The notes: generated from the sequence alone by a model not told the origin. Counted from the stretch's first letter, positions 13,860 through 22,111 are shown. The stretch: DNA of 32,894 bases from Candidatus Omnitrophota bacterium (GCA_016929445.1 JAFGIU010000127.1:1-32894), one strand, 5' to 3'. Numbers and translations are program-made.

Positions 13860-14594
13860 TTAGCGACCCAAGCTCAAACGCTTGGCCAATACATCAGGTA
13901 ATCCTGCCTTAAGAATTTTTTCCTGTGTCTTCTGAACATTGTAGTTTACCCGCCGGAAATACAACTCCCCTATTTTGTCGTCAAAGAGAACCCAGCAGGC
14001 TTCATGCCTCCCATCCCGCGGCTGGCCTACGCTCCCCACATTCACGACAATCTTTTCGCCGGGAATCAGTTCCACGCGCCCTTCGGAAACAGACTCCCAC
14101 TTTTTTTCTTCGCGGCACACGCCCGGCAAGTGGGTGTGCCCGATAAACAGCATCGACGATTTCAATTTTCTCAAGCTGGGCTGGGCGCTGGAGGTATTCA
14201 TAATGTAATCCCAACGCTCGGGAATCTCCAGAGATGCATGGGCCAAAACGAAGTCCCCCATTTCCTTAACCAATGGCAAGGCAGCCAAATATTTCAAGGC
14301 CTCTTGGCCCAGATGCGCGCGCGCGTAATCCACCGCAGCAACTGCATAAGCATTGAAATATGTCACATCTGTCATCTCAACAACTGCATGATCATGATTG
14401 CCGGCCAGACACACGCCCCCAGAGTCCTCCACCGCTTTTCGCGTGAGCTCAAGGGCTTCAGCGGGCTGTGCTCCGTAGCCCACCACATCCCCCAGGCAGA
14501 GGATCTTGTCCGGTTTGAAACTCTGGACATCCTTGAGCGTCGCCTTTAAGGCCTCAAGATTGCTATGGATGTCGCTCATGATCGCGTACTTCAT
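13860..14594 (-). CDS. Calcineurin-like metallophosphoesterase (YfcE/MJ0936-like)
   Basis: This 244-residue phosphoesterase has the five metal-binding blocks in order: MSDIHSN (start), CLGDVVGYG, GNHDHAV, VLAHAS and FIGHTHLPG. The family includes phosphodiesterases with broad substrates and some acting on cyclic nucleotides or protein phosphate. The ATG at 14594 is chosen because AGAAGG precedes it by 5 nt and the protein then starts MKYAIMSDIHSN, as in homologues; upstream codons run into the 187-bp palindrome. It lies between a histidine kinase and a Ser/Thr kinase in one operon, so a role as phosphatase or second-messenger esterase is plausible but unproven. Its stop is 3 nt from the ribosome site of the kinase gene. 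Confidence 0.88.
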   Translation of the reverse strand: MKYAIMSDIHSNLEALKATLKDVQSFKPDKILCLGDVVGYGAQPAEALELTRKAVEDSGGVCLAGNHDHAVVEMTDVTYFNAYAVAAVDYARAHLGQEALKYLAALPLVKEMGDFVLAHASLEIPERWDYIMNTSSAQPSLRKLKSSMLFIGHTHLPGVCREEKKWESVSEGRVELIPGEKIVVNVGSVGQPRDGRHEACWVLFDDKIGELYFRRVNYNVQKTQEKILKAGLPDVLAKRLSLGR

Positions 14595-14607
14595 GAATAC
14601 CTTCTTC

Positions 14608-14794
14608 CTAGCCCGGATATTGCACGAGTCTCCGGCAAAAGACACCGGAAACGACCGGTACTGCTGCGTTGTGCTCCCTCGGCCGTCCTCACCGTATCAC
14701 ACCGGATACGCCTGCGGAGTCCTCGGTCGCACGTCTTGCATTGCCGGTCCTTTGCGTCCCTTTTGCTCGAACTCTCATGCAATATCCGGGCTAG
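14608..14794 (-). repeat. 187-bp palindromic element with perfect 17-bp inverted ends
   Basis: CTAGCCCGGATATTGCA (14608-14624) and its exact reverse complement (14778-14794) bound a 187-bp unit. Inside are further nested pairs: GCAAAAG with CTTTTGC, GACCGG with CCGGTC, and a central CGTATC-CGGTGT-GATACG hairpin. The whole unit can therefore fold into one long imperfect hairpin. It overlaps the TAG stop of the FHA histidine kinase gene and ends 14 nt before the phosphoesterase ATG. It could be a non-autonomous mobile element or a structured RNA; I could not assign it to a known family. Confidence 0.75.
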
Positions 14795-16422
14795 CCTCTG
14801 GGCAACCAGATTCTAAAGCGAGCGCCACCACTCTCCCCATTGGCTACCTCAACACACCCCGCATGCGACTCGATAAGATACCGGCAACTTGACAAGCCCA
14901 ATCCTGTCCTGAATCCCTTATCCTTGGTGGTGAAAAGCGGCTCAAACAGTCGCTGGATCTGGCTCTCCGGGATTCCCGGGCCCGAGTCTTCCACAAAGAC
15001 CTCCACGCCCCCTTCCGGAACATTTCGGGAAATCACCTTTACCGAGCCTCCGATAGGAATAGCCTCAACCGCGTTATCCAGAAGGTGTCCAAAGGCTTCC
15101 GCCAACCCCTGGGCATCTCCCTCAATCCGGTCCAGATCCTCTTGCAGACGGAGTTCGACCGAACCCTTCCTGGCCTCGAGCGGCCCCTGGATCTTTTCCA
15201 CACAGGCCTTCAGCACCTTGTTGAGGTCCACCAAGGCCGTTGAACCCAGGCCTTGGCGGGAAAACTTCAGGAGCTTGGTGGCAATACCCGAACACTGCTT
15301 GGCTTCGGATTCAATCATCTTGGCCAGACCGCGCACTTCCTCCTGGGTCCGGGGCCCTGCTTCTGTCTCGGAAAGTTCCCGGAGGAGCATTTGCGCAGCA
15401 CAAATAATGCTGCTGAGTGGATTGTTGATTTCATGGCCCACATTGTCGGCCAGCCGCCGCAAAGCAGCGAACTTTTCCGTCTCCAACACCTGTTCCCAGC
15501 GATGCTGGAATTCCCGGTCCAGCAAAGTCAGACGGCTGAAGAGATGAGATTTGGACAGGCTCACGGCAGACTGCTCTGCCAATCGCGCAAAAAGCCTGAG
15601 CTCCGTTTCCGAAAACCCGGCCCCATTGCCTCCGCGTTCCAAGTAAAGATAGGCAGCTGAGCGATTCCCGTGAGTCATCGGAGCCCATAGAGCCGTCAGG
15701 GAATCCGGAGTGCCTTGAGAATTTCCTCTGCAAGTCAACAGGGCCTCATTCCCTTTGAGCAGGGCCTCATTCCCTTTGAGCAGGGCCTGCGATTCCCCTC
15801 CGGGCAGCAAAAGTTGTAAAGGCCCGCCTTCAGGCTCCAAACCCCTGCCCGCGACACACAAGAACTCCTCCTCACCTTGATTCCAAACCAAGAGATAACC
15901 TTTGGCACAACCCAAGATTTCCACTGCTGCATCGAGAATTTCGTATCTCAAGCGCGCAGGGTCCTCCAATGAAAGGACATTCCGGTGGAACTTGACCAGG
16001 GCGGAGGAGTAATTCTCCGCGGACTCCGGGCTTTGAAAAAGCGCCTCCGAAGCCAGAACTTCAACTTGGTCTTCAAACACACACGGCGTAAAAGAAACCG
16101 GGACGCGCACCTTAGCCAAAGCATCCTCTTCATGGACTCGAATAAAAAGCAACTCCGTGCTGCCGACACGAATTTGGTCTCCAAAGCTCAGTTCATGAGT
16201 GCTGATGCGATCGCCGTTCACATAGGTCCCGTTTTTGGAATCCAGGTCGCAGAGGAGGAACTTGCCGTTGCGGAGGGCAATTTCGGCATGCCGCCGGCTC
16301 ACCAGGGGGTCGGGAACACAACAAGGCAGTTGGGGATCACGGCCCAGGACGACCGCAGCGGCCCCCCCCAGCGGAAAGGTCACCCCCCGATGTTCTCCTC
16401 CCTTGACCACCAATTTCGGCAT
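14791..16422 (-). CDS. FHA-GAF hybrid-sensor histidine kinase
   Basis: This 543-residue soluble kinase has an N-terminal FHA domain (about 1-95; GRDP 27-30, SRRHAE 42-47, NGTYVNG 64-70), which binds phosphothreonine. A GAF-like sensor region (about 140-295) follows, then a dimerisation helix with H-box NVGHEINNPLS (His330). The HATPase domain has N-box HLLDNAVEA (Asn450), DSGPGIP (479-485) and TGLGLSSCR (506-514). No membrane helix is seen. The FHA domain and the Ser/Thr kinase two genes downstream make a phospho-Thr-dependent link between the two signalling types likely. A 7-residue duplication (LLKGNEA twice, near 214-227) sits in the GAF part. First gene after riboswitch 2; AGGA lies before the ATG. 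Confidence 0.94.
   Translation of the reverse strand: MPKLVVKGGEHRGVTFPLGGAAAVVLGRDPQLPCCVPDPLVSRRHAEIALRNGKFLLCDLDSKNGTYVNGDRISTHELSFGDQIRVGSTELLFIRVHEEDALAKVRVPVSFTPCVFEDQVEVLASEALFQSPESAENYSSALVKFHRNVLSLEDPARLRYEILDAAVEILGCAKGYLLVWNQGEEEFLCVAGRGLEPEGGPLQLLLPGGESQALLKGNEALLKGNEALLTCRGNSQGTPDSLTALWAPMTHGNRSAAYLYLERGGNGAGFSETELRLFARLAEQSAVSLSKSHLFSRLTLLDREFQHRWEQVLETEKFAALRRLADNVGHEINNPLSSIICAAQMLLRELSETEAGPRTQEEVRGLAKMIESEAKQCSGIATKLLKFSRQGLGSTALVDLNKVLKACVEKIQGPLEARKGSVELRLQEDLDRIEGDAQGLAEAFGHLLDNAVEAIPIGGSVKVISRNVPEGGVEVFVEDSGPGIPESQIQRLFEPLFTTKDKGFRTGLGLSSCRYLIESHAGCVEVANGESGGARFRIWLPRG
15741..15788 (-). repeat. Perfect 21-bp tandem duplication inside the FHA kinase gene
   Basis: A 21-bp unit is repeated exactly (15741-15761 and 15762-15782), followed by six more bases of the unit. 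It keeps the frame and doubles a 7-residue LLKGNEA segment in the GAF region. The identity suggests a recent slippage event. Confidence 0.9.
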
Positions 16423-16458
16423 GGCTCGGTCCTAGTGGAGTCCGAGTGGCGGGAGCAC

Positions 16459-16493
16459 AAAAAGACCCTGCTGCCTCAGGAGCACACAGGGTC
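16459..16493 (-). terminator. Riboswitch-2 expression-platform terminator
   Basis: Minus strand: GACCCTG (16487-16493) pairs with CAGGGTC (16464-16470) over a 16-nt loop, followed by five U (16459-16463). It lies between the aptamer and the FHA kinase ATG. Confidence 0.87.
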
Positions 16494-16499
16494 ACCCCA

Positions 16500-16612
16500 A
16501 TCTCGCTTCGGCAGCCCAGCCATCCACTGTCGTCCCTAACCGCTTTATCTATAGGGACTTATGTGCATCTGTGACTTTGCGCCCCGCCCTTACGAACGGT
16601 TTGCCAGTTCGG
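16500..16612 (-). promoter_or_regulatory. Cyclic-di-GMP-I (GEMM-I) riboswitch aptamer 2
   Basis: Minus strand: GGCAAACC (16598-16605), a hairpin with GUAA tetraloop, GGGGCGCAAAGTC, a second arm with a perfect 7-bp GTCCCTA/TAGGGAC extension, then GGCTGGGCTGCCG. A TCGC/GCGA pair can close the base. The layout is the same as aptamer 1, but the loop and arm sequences differ. It is followed by a terminator and controls the operon FHA kinase, phosphoesterase and Ser/Thr kinase. Direction of control is not certain. Confidence 0.92.
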
Positions 16613-16653
16613 CGATTTTGAAAAACGCTAAATACTGCTATTTCTTACGGCAA

Positions 16654-16681
16654 AGGATAGCACGGATTGTCCCAATGTCAA
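16654..16681 (-). promoter_or_regulatory. Promoter of riboswitch-2 operon
   Basis: Minus strand: perfect -35 TTGACA (16676-16681), 16-nt spacer, -10 TATCCT (16654-16659). The start site near 16647 lies about 35 nt before the aptamer. The -35 is only 7 nt from the end of the TPR gene. Confidence 0.78.
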
Positions 16682-16687
16682 TTTTGA

Positions 16688-17731
16688 CTATAAGGACCTT
16701 TTACGGGTCAGAAGAGCCCGGTTGGACTGGCCCAAGGCCTCATAAATGGCCGCCTGGTTCTCAAGATAAACCCGGTTGTCGGGCCGCAAAGCCTTGGCGC
16801 GAAAGCTATCGGAAAGGGCCTGTTTAAAACGCCCCAAATTGGAGAGGGCCAAACCCCGAAGGCTATAAGCCGGTGCATAATAGGGGTCTTGCCGGATCAC
16901 CTCGCTGAAGTGCCGGACTGCTTTTTCATAACCGCCGTGACACATCCAGATCCAGCCCAACACAAACTCCGCCTCCACAGCCGAAGCATCGAGCTGCAAA
17001 GCTTGACCTGCAGCTTCCTGGGCTGCGCGCATGCGTCCGGAAGCCGCCAGCTGCATTGCGTGGGCCGCCCAGGTAAAGGCCGAGATCTCCGAGCCGGCGA
17101 CCATGGGAATCCCTGAACTCACGTGCTCCAAACCTAAGTCCCCCGGCTGCACCTCATACAGTAAACCTCGGTCTGTGCAATCAATGCGCAGCAGGCGGGG
17201 CCCGTCCTGCACAAAAATTGAAATTCCTTCAGTCTTCTTGAACGGAGTGGTGTCCAGGCCCAATTGATCCGCCAAGCAAAGGAAGACCAGACCCAGGCCC
17301 TGCGCACTCGCCCTCCGGTTCCTCAGCACAGGCGTTAAATAAAAATAGTCCGGACTTGTGCCTTGGGTGCCGGTGACCATTGCAATCCCCTCCGGACTGT
17401 TGAGGTGCCGGGCCACGGCAATGCCGCGTTGCAAGTCCGTGGTGCAGTGCGCAAAAGAATCCGTATCAAGAATTTCCGCGGCCAGGACGCCCAGACGTCT
17501 CATGGACTCGTCTTCACGCCAGGAGGCGTCAAAATCCTCGGCCAAAGCGGCAAGCAAGCGGCTTAACGAAGGTTCTCTCAAATTCTGAGGACTTAATGGA
17601 GCCAAATTGAACAGGGGGCCTGAAGTGGGAGAAACGGCCGCAGCGCTGGAACTTTCACCATAAAAGACAACGCTGGAGGAAAGCGCAAAAATTACTAAAA
17701 ATAAAGTGGTTATGAGCTTGAGTCTTGCCAT
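16688..17731 (-). CDS. Secreted SirB1-like transglutaminase-fold protein with TPR repeats
   Basis: This 347-residue protein has an N-terminal membrane anchor or signal peptide (about 5-25). A region at about 55-205 resembles the SirB1/transglutaminase-like N-domain (ARHLNSPEGIAMV, LGLVFLCLADQLGLDTTPF). At least three TPR units follow (about 220-340; for example AEFVLGWIWMCHGGYEKAV and APAYSLRGLALSNLGRFKQA). The usual Cys-His-Asp triad is not obvious, so catalysis is doubtful. TPRs suggest a protein-binding role in the periplasm. It has its own promoter with perfect consensus boxes (17772-17800) but only a poor ribosome site. It is a single-gene unit between the cyclase and the riboswitch-2 operon. 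Confidence 0.72.
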   Translation of the reverse strand: MARLKLITTLFLVIFALSSSVVFYGESSSAAAVSPTSGPLFNLAPLSPQNLREPSLSRLLAALAEDFDASWREDESMRRLGVLAAEILDTDSFAHCTTDLQRGIAVARHLNSPEGIAMVTGTQGTSPDYFYLTPVLRNRRASAQGLGLVFLCLADQLGLDTTPFKKTEGISIFVQDGPRLLRIDCTDRGLLYEVQPGDLGLEHVSSGIPMVAGSEISAFTWAAHAMQLAASGRMRAAQEAAGQALQLDASAVEAEFVLGWIWMCHGGYEKAVRHFSEVIRQDPYYAPAYSLRGLALSNLGRFKQALSDSFRAKALRPDNRVYLENQAAIYEALGQSNRALLTRKRSL

Positions 17732-17771
17732 GGATTAAGAAAAGCCCGCCCGCCTGGTGAAAAGATGCTTA

Positions 17772-17800
17772 ATTATACTGCAAATCAACATATTTGTCAA
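17772..17800 (-). promoter_or_regulatory. Perfect-consensus sigma-70 promoter for the TPR gene
   Basis: Minus strand: TTGACA (17795-17800), 17-nt spacer, TATAAT (17772-17777). Both boxes match the consensus at all positions. The start site near 17765 gives a leader of about 34 nt. Confidence 0.88.
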
Positions 17801-17914
17801 CAGATTCCCTTGTTAAGCAAGGAGTTAGGATCGTTTTAAAAACAGGCCTTCAATTTATTCGATTAAGGATGCTCCACTTTTTAAACGATGGGAAGAAAGG
17901 CGGTAAGTGAGGGG

Positions 17915-17964
17915 ACAGGGACAGGTTGAGCTGACCCACTTTCGTGCCCAAGACCTGTCCCTGT
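17915..17964 (-). repeat. Palindrome with perfect 12-bp arms (ACAGGGACAGGT)
   Basis: ACAGGGACAGGT (17915-17926) and its exact reverse complement (17953-17964) flank 26 bp. It belongs with the GGGACAGGT elements at 7348-7487 and 9683-9736. It starts 7 nt after the end of the adenylate cyclase gene and could end its transcript, although no U tract follows. Confidence 0.75.
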
Positions 17965-17971
17965 AATTCTG

Positions 17972-20641
17972 TCAATCCTGTTTAAGACCCAGCAGCTTGT
18001 AGACTTTGACGAACTGACTCTTTCCCTTGACCTGGACTGAGTCCAAATACTCGACTTCCACAAGATTTTCCACATCAGCCAGGGTAAATTCCGTAATGAT
18101 GATATGACAATCAAACCCGCGGGTCAGGGCCTCGACACGCGCACCCAGATTCACGGCATCTCCGATGACCGTGTAATCCATCAGACTCTTGGAGCCCATG
18201 TTGCCGACAATCATTTCGCCTGTGTTGATGCCTATGCCCATATCCAACACATGCCGGCCCGCTGCACTCCACTGGATTTGAAGTTCTTTGAGGCGCTCAA
18301 CCATCTGGAGGGCAGTCCGCACTGCAAGCTCCGCGTGATTCTTCACCTCTTCAACCGAAGGCGCGCCGAACACCGCCATGATTTCATCGCCCACATACTT
18401 GTCCAGCGTCCCGTTGTTCCTAAAAATGATCTGAGTCATCTCGTCCAAGTATTCATTCAGAAGCAACACGACTTCTTCCGGAGACATCTGTTCGGAAATC
18501 GTGGTAAATCCGCGCACATCACTAAAGAGAACTGTTAAGTTCTTACGCGCGCCGCCCAAGTTGAGTTTCGAGGGATCCGACAAGATCTCTTCCATAACAT
18601 TGCCGCTCACATAGTGGCCAAAGGCTTTTTTGATAAATCGCTTTTCCTTTTCTTCCGTCATAAAGGAATACGATGTCACTCCCACGAAGGTCAGCCCCAA
18701 GCCAATCAAAGGATTCAGGGCATCAATCCATAAGCCATGAGACTTAAAAATTAAGAGTGAGCTGAAGACCGAGGCCACACTCAGGGAGGTCACAAAACCC
18801 AAGCCCTGAAAGGCGGAAAGGCGCGGCAGAAGAAGCACTGCCAGCAAGACCCACAACGCTGCCCAAGCAAATTGCTCTTTGGGGCCGGCCTCGCCGAGAA
18901 AGCTCTCCGTCAGAATCGTATTGAGCAGATTGGCATGCGTGCCCACCACCGGGTAATTAGAGGCCAAAGGAATCGGTCCGTAGTCGTGAGTCCCCGGCGC
19001 AGTCAAACCCACAATGCAGATTTTGCCTTCCACTATCGGGCCCAGGCGTGTCCTCAATTGCCGCAACACGAGCCGGTCCTGAGCCAACTGTTCCTGAATT
19101 TGGCCGCTTCCTTCTTCCCTCAGAAGATTTTGATTGTGAGTCACATTCTGTTGCATCTCCCACAAGCGATACACAGCCGCACATGAAAGATGGGCAAAAC
19201 CCGGCCCCCAATCATCGGCCCAATTGATCATCAAACAACCCATGGAGTCGGTCGGGATAAACAAATCCCGCGGCTGGACCTCGTTAGGCAGACGGGCGGA
19301 AGGCAAAACAAAGCCCTCCCCCTTTGATGCCCGGACCCGCGTCCGGTCCACCGACAAGTAATCCATCAGAGCGCCCATGGCCAGCTGCGGCACAGCATAA
19401 CCTTCGTAATTGAGAAACAGAGGCACACGCCGGATAACACCGTCGGAATCAGGAACTGCGTTGAGGTAACCGCTTCCCGCGCAGACCTTGCTGAAGAGCA
19501 CCATCGGAGCATCCAGATCAATCGAGACATACGGACTGTCTACCGCCAACTCCCCCTGAATGCCGAAGCGCTTCAAAAATATTTGCTTCTTACGCACGGC
19601 CTCATAGACCACCCCCAAAGTATGGTCGGAGCTTGGATCGGTCATCATATAGTTGAAGAGCGATTCATCGGCATCCTGCAGAGTCCACATGATCTCGGTC
19701 ACTTCGGCATTGGGATTGGCTTCCAACAGAGGCCGGATTTTCTCGGTCAGGAGTTCGTGCCGCACCCATCCCAAATCCGAGCGCAGCTCTTCATCAGGTG
19801 TCTCTCCCAAATGATAGGCCAAGGCTTCCAAAGGAACGGAAAGATCGCGGATAAGAAAATTGCGAATCCGAAAGCGACGCGCAATGCGCTCCAATTCCTC
19901 TGTGTCAAACAGACGGGAATACGCCGGATAGGCCCCTGCCACAGCAAGGAGGCCCTCCTGATCCAGTGTGGGATCGTCAATCAAGGCCTTGGCCAGGTGG
20001 GCTTTGAGCGCCAGATAGGCCCTGTGGCGGGCGAGATCTTCCTCCGTATAAATAACCTGCATCCGGTTACCTAAATACACATTACCGGAGGAAGCCACGG
20101 CACGGGAAAGGATCGCATCATCATTGCGTACAGCCTCGTTTAACGTGCGCTGAACATCACTCTCAATCTGATCCAAAGCTGAAGAAATCTGCCCAAGGTA
20201 TGCAACGGACTCCTCAGGAGTCGCTGTCCCGCCGGAAACGAGTCCGGATGCCTGGGCAATGAAATCCTGGATTGCGGCTTTTCCCCGCTGAAACCCCACG
20301 CCCTCCTGCACGAAATCGCCATCCACGGTCAGCTGTTGCGGCTCGGTGAAGAGCACGTCAAAGAGGATCTGTTTTGCGCCCAGCTGGCCCAAAGTCTCGA
20401 TGATGCGCGCAAAAGTCTGCCTGGGCCAGGGCCAGCGTCCGAGAGTTTCAATGGCATGCTGGTCCATCTCCACAAAAAGAATTTCCGGAGCCTGGTGCTG
20501 CACACCCCGCTGCCGGAAGGCCCAATCAAAGGTTTTGAGTTGAAAGGAAGAGTAGAAATCCCCGCCAAAGAGGTTAAGAAGGAAAATGCTGACAAGGGCC
20601 ATAAGCCCTATAAGCAAAGCTGTGGTGTATTTTCTTAGCAC
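17972..20641 (-). CDS. CHASE2-domain class III adenylate cyclase
   Basis: This membrane sensor-cyclase has about 889 residues. One N-terminal helix leads into a large extracytoplasmic CHASE2 domain (FDWAFRQRG and FVEMDQHAIETLGRWPWPR near its start, YVSIDLDAPMVLFSKV later). Two or three helices follow (about 600-660), then a cyclase domain over the last 190 residues. Catalytic features are metal Asp in LFSDVRGF, LDKYVGDEIMAVFG (Lys for adenine, second metal Asp), DYTVIGDAVNLGARVE (Asp/Thr adenine pair, Asn and Arg for the transition state). All are present, so cAMP synthesis is expected. GTG 20641 overlaps the stop of the GAF kinase gene by 7 nt; an upstream ATG would overlap that gene by 76 nt. 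Operon with the GAF kinase. Confidence 0.92.
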   Translation of the reverse strand: MLRKYTTALLIGLMALVSIFLLNLFGGDFYSSFQLKTFDWAFRQRGVQHQAPEILFVEMDQHAIETLGRWPWPRQTFARIIETLGQLGAKQILFDVLFTEPQQLTVDGDFVQEGVGFQRGKAAIQDFIAQASGLVSGGTATPEESVAYLGQISSALDQIESDVQRTLNEAVRNDDAILSRAVASSGNVYLGNRMQVIYTEEDLARHRAYLALKAHLAKALIDDPTLDQEGLLAVAGAYPAYSRLFDTEELERIARRFRIRNFLIRDLSVPLEALAYHLGETPDEELRSDLGWVRHELLTEKIRPLLEANPNAEVTEIMWTLQDADESLFNYMMTDPSSDHTLGVVYEAVRKKQIFLKRFGIQGELAVDSPYVSIDLDAPMVLFSKVCAGSGYLNAVPDSDGVIRRVPLFLNYEGYAVPQLAMGALMDYLSVDRTRVRASKGEGFVLPSARLPNEVQPRDLFIPTDSMGCLMINWADDWGPGFAHLSCAAVYRLWEMQQNVTHNQNLLREEGSGQIQEQLAQDRLVLRQLRTRLGPIVEGKICIVGLTAPGTHDYGPIPLASNYPVVGTHANLLNTILTESFLGEAGPKEQFAWAALWVLLAVLLLPRLSAFQGLGFVTSLSVASVFSSLLIFKSHGLWIDALNPLIGLGLTFVGVTSYSFMTEEKEKRFIKKAFGHYVSGNVMEEILSDPSKLNLGGARKNLTVLFSDVRGFTTISEQMSPEEVVLLLNEYLDEMTQIIFRNNGTLDKYVGDEIMAVFGAPSVEEVKNHAELAVRTALQMVERLKELQIQWSAAGRHVLDMGIGINTGEMIVGNMGSKSLMDYTVIGDAVNLGARVEALTRGFDCHIIITEFTLADVENLVEVEYLDSVQVKGKSQFVKVYKLLGLKQD

Positions 20642-21954
20642 AATGGAAGCTCTAAAATGAACTTCGTCCAGGTGGGTTCGCCTTCTTCCTGAGTTTGGCT
20701 CTCCACCCAAATTTCGCCCCCGTGATCATTCACAAGCTTCTTGGAAATAGCCAGGCCCAGGCCCGTCCCGTGGGACTTCCCCTTGGTCACAAAGGGCTGG
20801 AACAACGTTTGCCTTAGATCCACCGGCACACCGGGCCCGCTATCCTGGATCTCAATACGCAGTTTGTCTCCGTTCTGGCGCGAACGCACTGTCAAAGTGC
20901 CGCCGTCAATCATGATATCCGCTGCATTCCCGCAAAGATTGAGGATAACCCTGCGCAGCCGGTCCGGATCCATGCGCGCCTCCCCTGAGTATCCCACTTC
21001 GGTCACCACCTCAATGCCCCGGCGCTCAACCGTGCGTTTCATAAAGGAAAGCGTCGACTCCAGAAACCCGCCAACCGCCACAGCGGAAATATTGAGTTTG
21101 TACTCGCCGCGGGAGTAGTCCAGAATATCCCGGGTCATGTCCACCAGGTGATCAATCTCCTGAATAATGTCATGCGAAAACTGCTTGACCTCTTCTCCCT
21201 CCAGCATTCCCTTCTCCAAAAGCTGGCAGAAGCTCTTGACCGAGGCCATCGGGTTTTTCAAATCATGCACAATCGTATTGGCCACCTGGCCCACAGCCGA
21301 GAGCCGCTCCGCCTGCACCAGCTTGGCCTCGGCAGCCAGCAGCTCCTTGTGAGTCTTAATCAGATCCGCATGCTTGTCCGCCAAATCCTTGTAGATACGG
21401 GCGTTTTCCAACGCAATGCCCGCCTGACCGGCGACAATCTCGAGCATTTTGCGGTCTTCGATTGTGAAACAGGCCCCGCGTCTCTTATTAATGACTTCCA
21501 AGACTCCCAGTAGCTTGCCTTGGTGCTCCACTGGAATAGCAAGAATGCTGCGCGTTCGAAACCCGGTTTGCTTGTCGGCTTTTTGATGGAAGCGTTTGTC
21601 CTTGGACACATCTTTGACGTTGAGCGGCTTCCGGGTCTGCCCCACAGTACCCGCAATCCCCTGGCCCAGCTTCACCACGATCTCCTGCGCGGCTTTGCCC
21701 TTCTCCCCCAAGGCCACGGTAAAATGCAGGGTGCGGGTCTTGGCCCTGTACAGGGCAATAGAGCTCGCCTCTGCCCCCACAGTCTCACTGGCCTCTTTCA
21801 TGATCAGGCGCAATAATTTTTCGTAGTCATGCATGGATCCAACAAGTTGGCTAACGGTCAGGAGGGTGTGGATCTGCTTGCGCAGATGCGCGGATTCCCC
21901 GGGTGTTGAAGTTTTCCGGGCGGGCTTCTTGGTAATCTTTTTGCGGGCAGCCAT
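20635..21954 (-). CDS. GAF-domain histidine kinase
   Basis: This 439-residue soluble kinase has a Lys/Arg-rich N-terminus (1-15), a GAF domain (about 40-185; GQGIAGTVGQTRKPLNVKDV, LAIPVEHQGKLLGVLEVINK) and a coiled coil. The H-box is TIVHDLKNPMASVKSF (His230). The HATPase domain has NLCGNAADIM (Asn343), DSGPGVP (371-377) and GTGLGLAISKKL (396-407). The ATG at 21954 has an AGGAG site 8 nt upstream; the reading frame stays open further upstream across the promoter, but that part is not coding-like. It is transcribed with the CHASE2 cyclase and divergently from the receiver/PilB operon. The receiver across the gap (22112-22495) is a natural partner. Confidence 0.93.
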   Translation of the reverse strand: MAARKKITKKPARKTSTPGESAHLRKQIHTLLTVSQLVGSMHDYEKLLRLIMKEASETVGAEASSIALYRAKTRTLHFTVALGEKGKAAQEIVVKLGQGIAGTVGQTRKPLNVKDVSKDKRFHQKADKQTGFRTRSILAIPVEHQGKLLGVLEVINKRRGACFTIEDRKMLEIVAGQAGIALENARIYKDLADKHADLIKTHKELLAAEAKLVQAERLSAVGQVANTIVHDLKNPMASVKSFCQLLEKGMLEGEEVKQFSHDIIQEIDHLVDMTRDILDYSRGEYKLNISAVAVGGFLESTLSFMKRTVERRGIEVVTEVGYSGEARMDPDRLRRVILNLCGNAADIMIDGGTLTVRSRQNGDKLRIEIQDSGPGVPVDLRQTLFQPFVTKGKSHGTGLGLAISKKLVNDHGGEIWVESQTQEEGEPTWTKFILELPLC

Positions 21955-21997
21955 TTCGCCTCTCCTTATCATGGCAAAAGTGGGTACAACATAAAGG

Positions 21998-22006
21998 ATT
22001 ATACCA
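21998..22006 (-). promoter_or_regulatory. Extended -10 promoter of the GAF kinase-cyclase operon
   Basis: Minus strand TGGTATAAT: a perfect -10 (21998-22003) with the TGn extension. The -35 region is poor (GGGGTT), as is usual for extended -10 promoters. Start site near 21991, leader about 37 nt. Confidence 0.65.
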
Positions 22007-22111
22007 CCAGTTCTCGCATAACCCCTTCCCCTGATACAGGGATATGATAAACTATACCCGAAAGTACTCATTTCTGCATTGTCATCCTTTTGGGAACACC
22101 GGGGGCGGTCT

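Noticed and set aside
14730-14760. GGGACGCAAAGG inside the 187-bp palindrome looks like the GEMM core
   Set aside because: There is no GGCAAACC, no GNRA hairpin before it and no GCTGCCG-type closing segment. The similarity is limited to one short string.
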